Positions 1-6,396 of a DNA stretch of 10,490 nt are shown here, one piece after another. The notes under the pieces are model-generated. The model worked only from the letters and a program-made list of their open reading frames with translations. It did no database searches and had not been told where the DNA came from. Every line of letters begins with the position of its first letter. The first letter of the stretch is position 1. Position numbers and translations under genes: made by a program. Origin of the DNA: JAKOQB01 sp036824465 (lineage in GTDB: Bacteria > Pseudomonadota > Gammaproteobacteria > Burkholderiales > Burkholderiaceae_F); assembly GCA_036824465.1 (NCBI GenBank), contig DAITAC010000125.1:1-10490 (forward strand), in the 5' to 3' direction.

Positions 1-3
1 CAG

Positions 4-27
4 AAGGCGAGAGCGAATCGGCGCCTT
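4..27 (-). terminator. weak hairpin overlapping the DUF3309 stop
   Basis: AAGGCG (4-9) and CGCCTT (22-27) form a 6-bp inverted repeat with a 12-nt loop. It overlaps the minus-strand TAA stop of the DUF3309 gene. There is no U-tract, so intrinsic termination is uncertain. Confidence 0.2.
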
Positions 28-184
28 ATAGCCTGCCCATCAGCAGCAGGATGATCAGCACCAGCACCACCAGCCCCAGAACGCCGCTGGGCGCGTAACC
101 CCAACTCCTGCTGTGCGGCCAGGTCGGAATCACACCGATCAGGATCAGCACCAGAACTATGATCAGAATCGTTCCTAAGCTCAT
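26..184 (-). CDS. DUF3309 family small hydrophobic protein
   Basis: A 52-residue protein starting MSLGTILIIV and ending LLMGRL. It has two hydrophobic stretches (about residues 5-19 and 35-49) flanking a conserved central motif, PTWPHSRSWGYAPSG (residues 20-34). This layout and the central motif are characteristic of the DUF3309 family, tiny proteins widespread in Proteobacteria with no known biochemical role; two short membrane segments with a polar connecting loop are likely. The ATG at 184 is preceded by a good Shine-Dalgarno (GGAGAAG, about 5 nt upstream on the minus strand). It lies 92 nt downstream of the CsbD-family gene on the same strand, so co-transcription is possible. Such genes often sit beside csbD-like stress genes (general knowledge). 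The family call is confident; the function is unknown. Confidence 0.88.
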   Translation of the reverse strand: MSLGTILIIVLVLILIGVIPTWPHSRSWGYAPSGVLGLVVLVLIILLLMGRL

Positions 185-243
185 GTCACTTCTCCACGTT
201 TAACCAACCTCGTTGCTCTTGCGCCGATCGACTGAGCCGCGAC

Positions 244-262
244 CCCGCACACCAACCGCGGG
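244..262 (-). terminator. possible hairpin 3' of the csbD-like gene
   Basis: CCCGC (244-248) and GCGGG (258-262) are perfectly complementary with a 9-nt loop. They lie 15-33 nt past the csbD-like stop on the minus strand, between it and the DUF3309 gene. No poly-U follows, so this may be an attenuating or stabilising hairpin rather than a full terminator. Confidence 0.2.
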
Positions 263-276
263 CACCCGGTATGAAG

Positions 277-453
277 TCAGTCAACCTTTTTGAGGTCTTC
301 CTTGAAATCACCAAAGCCCGCCTGGACCTCGCCGACGGTTTTCTGGACAAAGCCCTTTTCTTCCAGGTGCTTGCTGCCGACGATCTTGCCGGTGACTTCC
401 TTGACCTTACCTTGCGCTTCTTTGATTCGGCCTTTGACTTGATCCTTGTTCAT
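277..453 (-). CDS. CsbD family stress-response protein
   Basis: A 58-residue, highly charged, soluble protein: MNKDQVKGRIKEAQGKVKEV at the N-terminus, then TGKIVGSKHLEEKG and a C-terminal FGDFKEDLKKVD. The pattern NKDQVKGRIKEAQGKVKEVTGKI is the hallmark of the CsbD family (YjbJ-like), small helical proteins strongly induced in stationary phase or general stress; their molecular function is unsettled. The start at 453 is chosen because an AGGAG lies 6 nt upstream and the family N-terminus aligns. The frame is open further upstream (an in-frame ATG at 474 giving MNQQEIV before the Met), but that part corresponds to the leader. A 24-bp dyad lies at 503-526 in the upstream region, and a degraded second copy of leader plus 5' end lies at 769-845. 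The DUF3309 gene follows on the same strand. Confidence 0.9.
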   Translation of the reverse strand: MNKDQVKGRIKEAQGKVKEVTGKIVGSKHLEEKGFVQKTVGEVQAGFGDFKEDLKKVD

Positions 454-502
454 GACGATCTCCTGCTGATTCATTTCGACCGTTGCTTGAAGCCTCGTAC
501 CG

Positions 503-526
503 AGTTTCCGACACTCGTCCGAAACT
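503..526. promoter_or_regulatory. 24-bp dyad upstream of the csbD-like gene
   Basis: The left half is AGTTTC-n-GAC (503-512) and the right half GTC-n-GAAACT (517-526), with a 4-nt centre. Nine of ten arm positions are complementary. It sits 50-73 nt upstream of the csbD-like start codon, where an operator or a 5'-UTR hairpin would be expected. I cannot assign a regulator. Confidence 0.35.
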
Positions 527-768
527 GTATGCGCATGACTACGCGCGAACTTGACCTGCGCCGGCTTCTTGGAGCCATTCATTCGAGGGGGCGTTCAACT
601 GCTTTGCTTGCGTCACTTTCATGAGCGGAATGCGAATTGAACCGATGTCGCACCGCGGTTCGAACTGCGCGTTCAATTCGTCGCGCCGCGCCCCGAGTTA
701 CTCTGTTCCAACGTGGCAAGCGATCAACCCGCAGGATGCATCCCGCTTCACATCAACGGCAGATCTCA

Positions 769-845
769 GAGTTCACCTCGGCCGTCGACCAGGTCCTTTC
801 TTATGACAACCTCGTGGTGATTCATTTCGACAATCAATCGAAGCC
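769..845 (-). pseudogene. decayed duplicate of csbD leader and 5' end
   Basis: Positions 769-845 align without gaps to 418-494 (the leader and first codons of the intact csbD-like gene) at an offset of 351 nt. I count 52 of 77 identical bases, including a perfect 14-mer TGATTCATTTCGAC (818-831 and 467-480). At the position of the true ATG (453) the copy has ATA (802-804). The upstream in-frame ATG (823-825) is kept and the frame reads MNHHEVVIRKDLVDGRGEL before a TGA at 766-768. No similarity to the rest of csbD is visible beyond that. The simplest reading is an old tandem duplication of csbD that lost its start and body; alternatively it is a conserved regulatory leader without a gene. Confidence 0.5.
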
Positions 846-1635
846 GCACACCAGGCTGTCCTGCGCTCATTTCAGAAAGAGACTAGGTGCAAGACGATGT
901 ACGGTCTGTTCGGCAGCGCACATAGTCGAGGGTGCTCTCGGCGGCAGTCCACGCAGGCGGGATGCGCGCGCCGCAGCGCTTCGTCGCGGCAGCAGCCTGC
1001 GATCGAGGTTGCCGGCGGTCGGGAGTTCGTCCGCTTGCTTACAACTTGCACGTGCAACGCGCGTCATGCAAGGCGAGCGATACCGAGCCTCCGGGAGCAC
1101 CGCGCCGCTTCACTGCAAGACGGGCAGCATTAGATGTTCCCGGCCGCGGCTGAAGCGCATTTCCTTCGGTTTTCTCGCCGTGATCGTCTTTCTGATCTTC
1201 ACAACGCGGGTCTACAGGGGCAACCGCGACGCTGCACCGTCGCAACGACTCAAACTCCCGATACTGAAGAGAGAACTTCTTTGATTGCGAGCCCGGATGC
1301 GCGGAGCGTTACGGGTCGCGAATGGGCCGGTCGTGCGGCGAAATCGGTGGGGGCCGAACAGCACCACGGACGACACCGACGCGCTCTCGTTAAGGAAAAC
1401 GTCGGCTTCGGCGATCGTTACGCTAATGGCAACGCCGATCATGGCGACGTCGGGGGAAGACTCAGCAACCTCTGATTCGACCAGACCGGGAAAACGTGGG
1501 GGAACACCGTTTCCTGGCAAGGGGTGCCACGGGCGACATCCGCTGCAGACGCCCTTTCCCGCTGGCTGGACAACTGACTGCGGTGTCGCCGTGGGGATAC
1601 CGGCAGTCGGGGACTTCCGCGGCAAACCCATTAAT

Positions 1636-1650
1636 ACGCAACGGTTGCGT
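1636..1650. promoter_or_regulatory. perfect 15-bp palindrome upstream of the Pro/Tyr-rich gene
   Basis: ACGCAAC-G-GTTGCGT is a perfect 7+1+7 inverted repeat, followed directly by another TGCGTT (1651-1656). It ends 71 nt before the start codon of the downstream gene, so it is a candidate operator. No regulator can be named. Confidence 0.35.
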
Positions 1651-1721
1651 TGCGTTATCACACCTGCTACCGTGCTCTCGAAACGCAGGAAGCCGCTCCA
1701 CTCTTAATGGAGGAAATCGCG

Positions 1722-2513
1722 ATGCTGATCAACCGCGCCAAGCCCGTTTGCAGCCTGCTCGCCGTTGCGCTCGTCGCGGCACCGATTTCGGCGGCCCATG
1801 CCGACGGCCGCCATCATGGAGGCGGGCACGATTACGGCTATGTCGGCGGCCCTGTCGTTGGGCTCGCCAACGCGCTGGTCGGCGTCGCCGCGGCCATCAT
1901 CACGGCACCGATCGTGATTCTTTCCGCCGTGGCTCGCGCACCGTACGCTGCGGGCGGATATCCACCGGGCCCGGTTGGCTATGACGCGGGTCCCGGCGGG
2001 CGCGTCGGGTACGGTCAACCAGAACCGGCGTACTACGGCGAAGCGCCGGCCACCGGCGGCGGCTATTACGAGAGAAACGACGGCGCAGTCGCGCCGGGGT
2101 ACTACGGCGCCCCTCGGGCGGCCGAGAACTATCCCCCGCCGCCGGCCGCAACCTACTATCTGCCACCGCCCGCAGCGGCCTACTACAGTGCTCCGGTCGC
2201 ACCGGCACGGGTCAATTACGCGCCGCGTCGCGCCCCCGTGTATTACGGCCCACCACCCAGCCGTGGCGATTACGGGCCGCCGAGCAATCGTTACTTCGGA
2301 CCGCCGCCTCGCGTGAGTTATGGTGCGCCGACCGCGAACGTCGGTTACGGCGGTCCGCCGCCGCGCTCCGACTACCGTCCGCCGATTGCATCGGCCAACA
2401 CCGGTGCACGCCAGGCAAACGATCCTGGGCGCGTCGCGGTCTATGGCCCACAGCGCCACGGGGAAACCGATTACACGCAAGCATTCCAGGCGCGAACCTA
2501 CTATCCCCGCTGA
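1722..2513 (+). CDS. secreted/anchored Pro-Tyr-Gly-rich protein of unknown function
   Basis: A 263-residue protein. The start at 1722 is chosen because GGAGG (1709-1713) lies 8 nt upstream and it places a clean signal peptide at the N-terminus: basic MLINRAK, hydrophobic core about residues 8-22, and an AHA cleavage site after Ala27. The mature protein opens with a His/Gly segment (DGRHHGGGHDYG, 28-39), followed by a hydrophobic segment (about 42-70, GGPVVGLANALVGVAAAIIT onward) that could anchor it in a membrane. Residues about 75-220 are low-complexity and repetitive, with many short YYG/YGPPP/YFGPPP units; the C-terminus (about 224-263) is less repetitive and ends in QARTYYPR. No cysteine or enzymatic motif appears in the mature part. 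Repetitive Pro/Tyr/Gly proteins are often cell-surface or envelope-associated, but I do not recognise a named family. The long frame on the opposite strand is a composition artefact. Confidence 0.75.
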   Translation: MLINRAKPVCSLLAVALVAAPISAAHADGRHHGGGHDYGYVGGPVVGLANALVGVAAAIITAPIVILSAVARAPYAAGGYPPGPVGYDAGPGGRVGYGQPEPAYYGEAPATGGGYYERNDGAVAPGYYGAPRAAENYPPPPAATYYLPPPAAAYYSAPVAPARVNYAPRRAPVYYGPPPSRGDYGPPSNRYFGPPPRVSYGAPTANVGYGGPPPRSDYRPPIASANTGARQANDPGRVAVYGPQRHGETDYTQAFQARTYYPR

Positions 2514-2592
2514 ATCGTTTTTCGTTTCACGCGGGCGCGAAGCTTCGCTGCCAATGCGCAGCCCCGCGCGTGATCGTCGCTGTGCCTTGAGC

Positions 2593-2607
2593 GCGAGCGA
2601 CACTCGC
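2593..2607. repeat. short inverted repeat in the 2514-2693 gap
   Basis: GCGAG (2593-2597) and CTCGC (2603-2607) form a perfect 5-bp inverted repeat around CGACA. It lies about 80 nt downstream of the Pro/Tyr-rich gene and 86 nt upstream of the TetR start. It may be a weak hairpin or an operator half; it has no U-tract. Confidence 0.2.
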
Positions 2608-2623
2608 ATCCGACCCACGATCG

Positions 2624-2638
2624 GTCCGCCTGGCAGAC
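2624..2638. promoter_or_regulatory. candidate operator upstream of the TetR regulator
   Basis: GTCCGCCTGGCAGAC has dyad symmetry of the form GTC-n-GCC-n-GGC-n-GAC (6 of 7 arm positions), ending 55 nt before the TetR start codon. TetR-family repressors usually bind such 15-20 bp palindromes and repress their own gene, so autoregulation is plausible. The same motif is not present upstream of fadD. Confidence 0.3.
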
Positions 2639-2693
2639 GCTGCCCACCCGATCCTGGCAAGGACGCGCATCGAAGCCGACAATACGTTCGCCC

Positions 2694-3395
2694 GTGAAGG
2701 CCTCAGCGAAAAGAATTCTCCCGCGGCCGGTCGCCGGCGCGACCGCAAAGGTCCCTCGTCGCGGCGGGCGGCCGTCACGAGCCGAAGCCAAACAACTCGC
2801 CGATCGCATTCTCGATGCGGCAACCGAACTCTTCTTCAGCGTTGGTTATGGCGCAACCAGCATCGAAGCGGTTGCCCGCCACGCTGGCATTTCCAAGCGC
2901 ACGTTCTACCATCGCTTCGACGACAAGTCGGCCTTGTTCAGTGCGGTCGTGCATCGAACGATCGAACGGATGCGTCCACCTGCCGGCGTCCCGCTGCTCG
3001 AAGGGGCGAACCTGCAGGTTGTGCTCGAACACCTCGCCGGTCTGATTCTGCGCGCCGCGTTGTCGCCACCCGCGCTCGCACTCCATCGCCTGATCGTCGC
3101 GGAGTCCTTGCGATTTCCGGAACTCGCCGCGGTCGTCAATGACCAGGGCGCGAGCAAGGAAGCCATCCAGCTGATCGCCGGGGTCCTCGACCGCGAAGCA
3201 CGCGCAGGACGACTGACGCTCGACAATCCGACCTTCGCGGCACAGCAGTTTCTGCAGATGGTCATTACCTTGCCTCAGAGCCGAGCGATTGGACTCGGCA
3301 AGCCAATGACCCTGGACGAACAAGGCGCCTGGGCGCGCGACGTCGTCAATCTGTTCCTGAACGGCTGCCGTGCGTGGGAACGCTCGGGCGGCTGA
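2694..3395 (+). CDS. TetR/AcrR family transcriptional regulator
   Basis: A 233-residue DNA-binding repressor of the TetR family. The N-terminal tail is basic (RRGGRPSRAE, 22-31), followed by the canonical TetR_N helices: ADRILDAATELFFSVGYGATS (36-56) and the helix-turn-helix TSIEAVARHAGISKRTFYHRF (55-75) continuing into DDKSALFSAVV. The ligand-binding C-terminal half (about 100-230) contains the ALHRLIVAESLRFPELA stretch and the late LTLDNPTFAAQQFLQMV pattern typical of the AefR-like C-terminal domain (TetR_C_7). The start is a GTG at 2694; no ATG occurs before residue 94 and no strong Shine-Dalgarno is visible, so the exact start is uncertain within the flexible tail. It lies 311 nt upstream of fadD in the same direction, so it may control fadD and its coupled GNAT, with a fatty acid or acyl-CoA as a plausible but unproven ligand. 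Confidence 0.9.
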   Translation: MKASAKRILPRPVAGATAKVPRRGGRPSRAEAKQLADRILDAATELFFSVGYGATSIEAVARHAGISKRTFYHRFDDKSALFSAVVHRTIERMRPPAGVPLLEGANLQVVLEHLAGLILRAALSPPALALHRLIVAESLRFPELAAVVNDQGASKEAIQLIAGVLDREARAGRLTLDNPTFAAQQFLQMVITLPQSRAIGLGKPMTLDEQGAWARDVVNLFLNGCRAWERSGG

Positions 3396-3412
3396 TCCCT
3401 GACCTCCTGCCG

Positions 3413-3631
3413 TCAATGCGGTGCTGGACTGCGGATGAGATTGATAAGCACCTTCACGCAGGCAACGACGAGCGGAAGCTGATTCAGGCGGCTCATCAAG
3501 TTCGACCTGACGACATCGGCAGTCAGGCCCGACCATGAGAGAAGCGGCGGGCTGCCACTGACGCCGCTGCAAATGATCGTCACGATCACCGCGCTGGTAC
3601 CGGCGCCGACGGCACGCACTTCCGTTGTCAT
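3413..3631 (-). CDS. possible small hypothetical protein between tetR and fadD
   Basis: A 72-residue frame: MTTEVRAVGAGTSAVIVTII, then a serine/proline patch (CSGVSGSPPLLSWSG), then a hydrophobic stretch (LPLVVACVKVLINLI) near the C-terminus. Codon third positions look GC-biased like the neighbouring genes, which is the only support for coding. Against it: no Shine-Dalgarno precedes the ATG at 3631, no family is recognised, and it would run antisense through the fadD regulatory region. It is more likely non-coding or a remnant. Confidence 0.2.
   Translation of the reverse strand: MTTEVRAVGAGTSAVIVTIICSGVSGSPPLLSWSGLTADVVRSNLMSRLNQLPLVVACVKVLINLIRSPAPH
3506..3527. repeat. inverted repeat CCTGAC-N10-GTCAGG
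   Basis: Perfect 6-bp arms at 3506-3511 and 3522-3527 with a 10-nt spacer, about 180-200 nt upstream of fadD. The arm centres are 16 bp apart, close to the spacing expected of a dimeric regulator site. It could equally be a small hairpin. Confidence 0.3.
3574..3588. promoter_or_regulatory. perfect 15-bp palindrome upstream of fadD
   Basis: TGATCGT-C-ACGATCA is a perfect 7+1+7 inverted repeat, ending 118 nt before the fadD start codon. It is a candidate operator for the neighbouring TetR regulator or another regulator of fatty-acid metabolism. The half TGATCGTC also occurs at 2571-2578 upstream of tetR, but without its partner half. Confidence 0.35.
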
Positions 3632-3706
3632 CGCGCAGGCCCCGGCGCCGCGTGGGCGGCATACTGCAGCGGGTGGGATTCATGCCCAGCCGAAACCGAG
3701 GGACAC

Positions 3707-5416
3707 ATGCAAAAGCCCTGGCTTGCCCAGTACCCGGCCGGAATTCCGGCCGAGATCGATATCCACGAATTCGCGTCGCTGAAGGACGTGCTCGCCGCGA
3801 GTTGCGCGCGATTTGCCGACCTGCCGGCATTCAACTCGATGGGCACGGTGATGAGTTTCCGGCAGCTCGACGACGCGAGCCGCGCCTTTGCGGCCTGGCT
3901 GCAGAAGGTCGCCCGGCTCCAGCGCGGCGATCGCGTCGCCTTGATGCTGCCCAATCTGCTGCAGTACCCGGTTGCGCTGTTCGGGGTACTGCGGGCCGGC
4001 ATGGTGGTGGTCAACGTCAACCCCTTCTACACGCCGCGTGAACTCGAGCACCAGCTGAACGACGCCGGCGCTGCGGCGATCGTCGTGCTGGAGAACTTCG
4101 CGCACACGCTGGCCAAGGCGATCGCATCCACTTCGGTGCGCACGGTGATCACGACGCAGGTGGGCGATTTGCTGCCGCCGCTCAAGCGGCTGCTGACCAA
4201 CGCCGTGGTCAAGCACGTGAAGAAGCTGGTGCCGCCATGGCAGCTCGCCGGCGCAGTGAGCTTCAACCGCGTGCTCGCCGCCGGCCGCGCACAGTCGCTC
4301 GACGACGTGCCGCTCACCCACGACGATCTCGCCTTCCTGCAGTACACGGGCGGTACCACCGGCGTGGCCAAGGGTGCGATGCTCAGCCACCGCAACATGG
4401 TGGCCAACGTGCTGCAGGTGGCCGCCTGGATGGCGCGCGACCTGCACGAGGGTGTCGAGACCGTGGTCATTCCGCTGCCGCTGTATCACGTGTTTGCACT
4501 GACCGGGTGCCTGTCCTTCTTCAGCATGGGCGCGCAGACCGTGCTGATCGCCAACCCGCGCGACCTGCCGACATTCATCAAGACGCTCAGGCAGACGCGC
4601 TTCACTGCGATCATTGGCGTAAACACGCTGTTCCGCGCGCTGCTTGACGCGCCGGGCTTCGCCGAGGTCGACCTGCGCCATTTGAAGCTCGCGGTGGCCG
4701 GCGGCATGGCGGTTCAGCACGTCATCGCGCATCGCTGGAAGCAGATGACCGGCGTGCCGCTGGTGGAAGGCTACGGACTCACCGAGAGCGCGCCGGTGGC
4801 GATCGCCAATCCGGTCAACATCGAGGAGTGGAGCGGCCAGATCGGCGTGCCAGTCCCCAGCACGGACGCGGCGATCCTCGACGACGAAGGCAAGCCGCTC
4901 GCGCTGGGCGAGGTGGGCGAGATCTGCCTGCGCGGTCCGCAGGTGATGAAGGGCTACTGGAACCGGCCCGAGGAAACCGCCAACGTGTTCACCGCCGATG
5001 GCTGGCTGCGCACCGGCGACATGGGCGTGATGGACGAGCGCGGCAGCATTCGCATCACCGACCGCAAGAAAGACATGATCGTGGTGTCCGGATTCAAGGT
5101 GTTCCCCAACGAGATCGAGGATGTACTGACGCAGCACCCCGGTGTGGCGGAGGCCGCGGCGATCGGCGTGCCCGATGAGCGCTCGGGCGAGGCGGTCAAG
5201 GTGGTGGTCGTGCGCGAGGACCCGGCACTGACGGAAGGCGAGCTGCTCGCGCACTGCAAGCAGCATCTGACCGCCTACAAGATGCCGCGCATTGTCGAAT
5301 TCCGCAGCGAGCCGCTGCCGAAGACCAACATTGGCAAGATCCTGCGGCGCGAGCTGCGCGACAGCAACGCGACGGCGTCCGCCCCGGCAACGGCAGCGCC
5401 CGCCACCGAAGCCTAG
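3707..5416 (+). CDS. fadD: long-chain fatty acid--CoA ligase (AMP-forming)
   Basis: A 569-residue acyl-CoA synthetase that activates free fatty acids with ATP and CoA, via an acyl-adenylate, to acyl-CoA for beta-oxidation or lipid synthesis; it acts in the cytoplasm at the inner-membrane face. All adenylate-forming motifs are present: the P-loop YTGGTTGVAKGA from Tyr213, the A5 motif YGLTES from Tyr356, GWLRTGD (432-438) followed by the FACS signature continuing into ITDRKKDMIVVSGFKVFPNEIE, and the C-terminal PKTNIGKILRREL with the catalytic lysine at Lys544. The N-terminal MQKPWLAQYPAGIPAEID is typical of FadD proteins in betaproteobacteria. The ATG at 3707 has GAGG 5 nt upstream. The length is normal for FadD; the last about 15 residues are an Ala/Thr/Pro-rich tail. 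The GNAT gene starts 1 nt after its TAG, indicating co-translation. Confidence 0.95.
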   Translation: MQKPWLAQYPAGIPAEIDIHEFASLKDVLAASCARFADLPAFNSMGTVMSFRQLDDASRAFAAWLQKVARLQRGDRVALMLPNLLQYPVALFGVLRAGMVVVNVNPFYTPRELEHQLNDAGAAAIVVLENFAHTLAKAIASTSVRTVITTQVGDLLPPLKRLLTNAVVKHVKKLVPPWQLAGAVSFNRVLAAGRAQSLDDVPLTHDDLAFLQYTGGTTGVAKGAMLSHRNMVANVLQVAAWMARDLHEGVETVVIPLPLYHVFALTGCLSFFSMGAQTVLIANPRDLPTFIKTLRQTRFTAIIGVNTLFRALLDAPGFAEVDLRHLKLAVAGGMAVQHVIAHRWKQMTGVPLVEGYGLTESAPVAIANPVNIEEWSGQIGVPVPSTDAAILDDEGKPLALGEVGEICLRGPQVMKGYWNRPEETANVFTADGWLRTGDMGVMDERGSIRITDRKKDMIVVSGFKVFPNEIEDVLTQHPGVAEAAAIGVPDERSGEAVKVVVVREDPALTEGELLAHCKQHLTAYKMPRIVEFRSEPLPKTNIGKILRRELRDSNATASAPATAAPATEA

Positions 5417-5417
5417 C

Positions 5418-5957
5418 GTGCGTGTGGCGACACCGCCGCGGTATCGCCCGCGCCGGCTCAGGCTGCGCGACGGACGCGAGGCGACGCTACGCGCGATCGT
5501 CGCGTCCGACGCGGCGGAGATCGTCCAGGCTTTCGAGCGACTGTCCGCCGTTTCGCGCTATTACCGTTTCATGCAGCACAAGAAGAACCTCGATCTCGAA
5601 GCGCTGGAACGCGGCGTGCACCCGCGGCCCGGGCACGACTTCGCGTTCGTCGCCACAATTCCTGCGGCCGACGGCATCGACATCGTGGGCGCCGCGCAAT
5701 ACTTGCGGGCGAATGACAGTGATCCCAAGACCTGCGAGTTCGCGATCACCGTGGCCGAAGACTGGCGCGGCAGCGGACTCGCCGCCAAGTTGCTGGCCAG
5801 CCTGGTGCGCCGAGCGCGGCGCGATGGCTACAGGACAATGGAAGGGTTGGTAATCGGCGATAACGTGCCGATGCTTGCGCTGGCGCGAAGGCTCAGATTC
5901 ACCGTACAGCCGGTGCCGGAGGACGCAACCGTGCTTCGCGTGCAGCGCGCGCTGTAG
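5418..5957 (+). CDS. GNAT family N-acetyltransferase, coupled to fadD
   Basis: A 179-residue GNAT. An N-terminal segment LRLRDGREATLRAIVASDAAEIVQAFERLSAVSRYYRFM (14-52) resembles the GNAT module of Pat/YfiQ-type protein lysine acetyltransferases and ADP-forming CoA-ligase fusions (the 'LSxxSRYxRF' pattern). The acetyl-CoA pyrophosphate loop is RGSGLA (117-122) in VAEDWRGSGLAAKLL, and the late motif GDNVPMLALARRLRF (147-161) has the expected Asn. The start GTG at 5418 follows the fadD TAG after a single base; the frame is open further upstream inside fadD, but the homologous region begins only here (GTG at 5424 is an alternative). The tight coupling to an AMP-forming synthetase suggests it may acetylate FadD or related enzymes; small-molecule acetylation is the alternative. 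Confidence 0.85.
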   Translation: MRVATPPRYRPRRLRLRDGREATLRAIVASDAAEIVQAFERLSAVSRYYRFMQHKKNLDLEALERGVHPRPGHDFAFVATIPAADGIDIVGAAQYLRANDSDPKTCEFAITVAEDWRGSGLAAKLLASLVRRARRDGYRTMEGLVIGDNVPMLALARRLRFTVQPVPEDATVLRVQRAL

Positions 5958-6396
5958 ATCGCATCGCGCTCCTTGGGCGGAGTCCTAAATGCGGGCCGTG
6001 TCGAGCAACTGATCCATTTCATCTGCTTCCGCCCGCACACAGGAAGGCCTTTCATTTCTGCCGGCGCGCCATCGCTTCGGCATCGGAATTTCGCCGCATT
6101 CAGTCGTTCGCGGCTCATGGATAAGCCCCTCGCGTGGCACCGCCCTCGCCTCCCAACTTGTGCTCAGGAGCGCAAGTACCCGCGTTTGAGATCCCGCAGG
6201 CGCGACGGTAGCTCGATCATCTGCCATCCTGGCGTCCATGTCGCGAGCGGCGCCACTGCGGTTGTTCTCGCTGTTCGAATCGCTCGAAAGCGGCTCGTCG
6301 CGAATGCCTGGCACTCGCTGCATCTGGACAGCGACGCCTCAACTCAAGCGGCTGCCCGCCGAGGAGAGCTCGGCCCGTCCAAGATGAACGCCGCGC
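5958..6396. other. 439-bp convergent intergenic region
   Basis: It separates the plus-strand GNAT end from the minus-strand radical SAM end. I find no family-like frame, tRNA or convincing terminator with a U-tract; only a 4-bp CTCC/GGAG hairpin near 5972-5985 and the 8-bp palindrome AAGGCCTT near 6044. Frames present are Arg/Ala/Ser-rich with no ribosome binding sites. Confidence 0.5.

Larger units (their letters stand above)
454..1721. other. sparse 1.27-kb interval, mostly no recognisable gene
   Basis: This interval separates the minus-strand csbD-like gene from the plus-strand Pro/Tyr-rich gene. Contents I can support: the dyad at 503-526, a decayed csbD 5' fragment at 769-845 (minus), and a perfect 15-bp palindrome at 1636-1650. 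Open frames exist on both strands, but they are Arg/Ser/Ala-rich, lack ribosome binding sites and match no family I know, so I treat them as chance frames in GC-rich DNA. One plus-strand frame contains a hydrophobic run (SFGFLAVIVFLIF, roughly 1160-1200) preceded by basic residues, which could be a remnant or small membrane peptide; no convincing start is visible. Confidence 0.5.
3396..3706. other. 311-bp gap between tetR and fadD with two dyads
   Basis: No confident gene lies here. It contains an inverted repeat CCTGAC...GTCAGG (3506-3527) and a perfect palindrome TGATCGTCACGATCA (3574-3588), both suited to operators in front of fadD. A minus-strand frame of 72 codons (3413-3631) crosses the region; it is listed separately at low confidence. 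Confidence 0.5.

Noticed and set aside
637..1284. 215-codon plus-strand frame with a hydrophobic C-terminal run
   Set aside because: Mostly Arg/Ser/Ala-rich, no ribosome binding site, and it crosses the csbD remnant on the opposite strand; only the hydrophobic run near 1160-1200 is notable.
1212..1661. 149-codon minus-strand frame (VAMIGVAISVTIAEADVFLN)
   Set aside because: It has some protein-like stretches but no ribosome binding site, no recognisable family, and a similarly long frame on the other strand; probably chance.
2537..2548. 12-bp palindrome GCGAAGCTTCGC after the Pro/Tyr-rich gene
   Set aside because: As a hairpin it has only a 4-bp stem with a 4-nt loop and no U-tract after it, so I do not call a terminator.
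1704..2660. 318-codon frame antisense to the Pro/Tyr-rich gene
   Set aside because: Arg-rich translation with no family or ribosome binding site; it is the complement of a repetitive, GC-biased gene that has a signal peptide and a good Shine-Dalgarno.
3680..5266. 528-codon frame on the minus strand
   Set aside because: It lies opposite fadD, which has every catalytic motif; the antisense translation is His/Arg/Gln-rich and has no recognisable domain.
5292..5417. GNAT starting upstream inside fadD
   Set aside because: The added residues are Arg/Pro/Ala-rich and unlike GNAT N-termini; the frame there overlaps the conserved FadD C-terminus. GTG at 5418 fits better.
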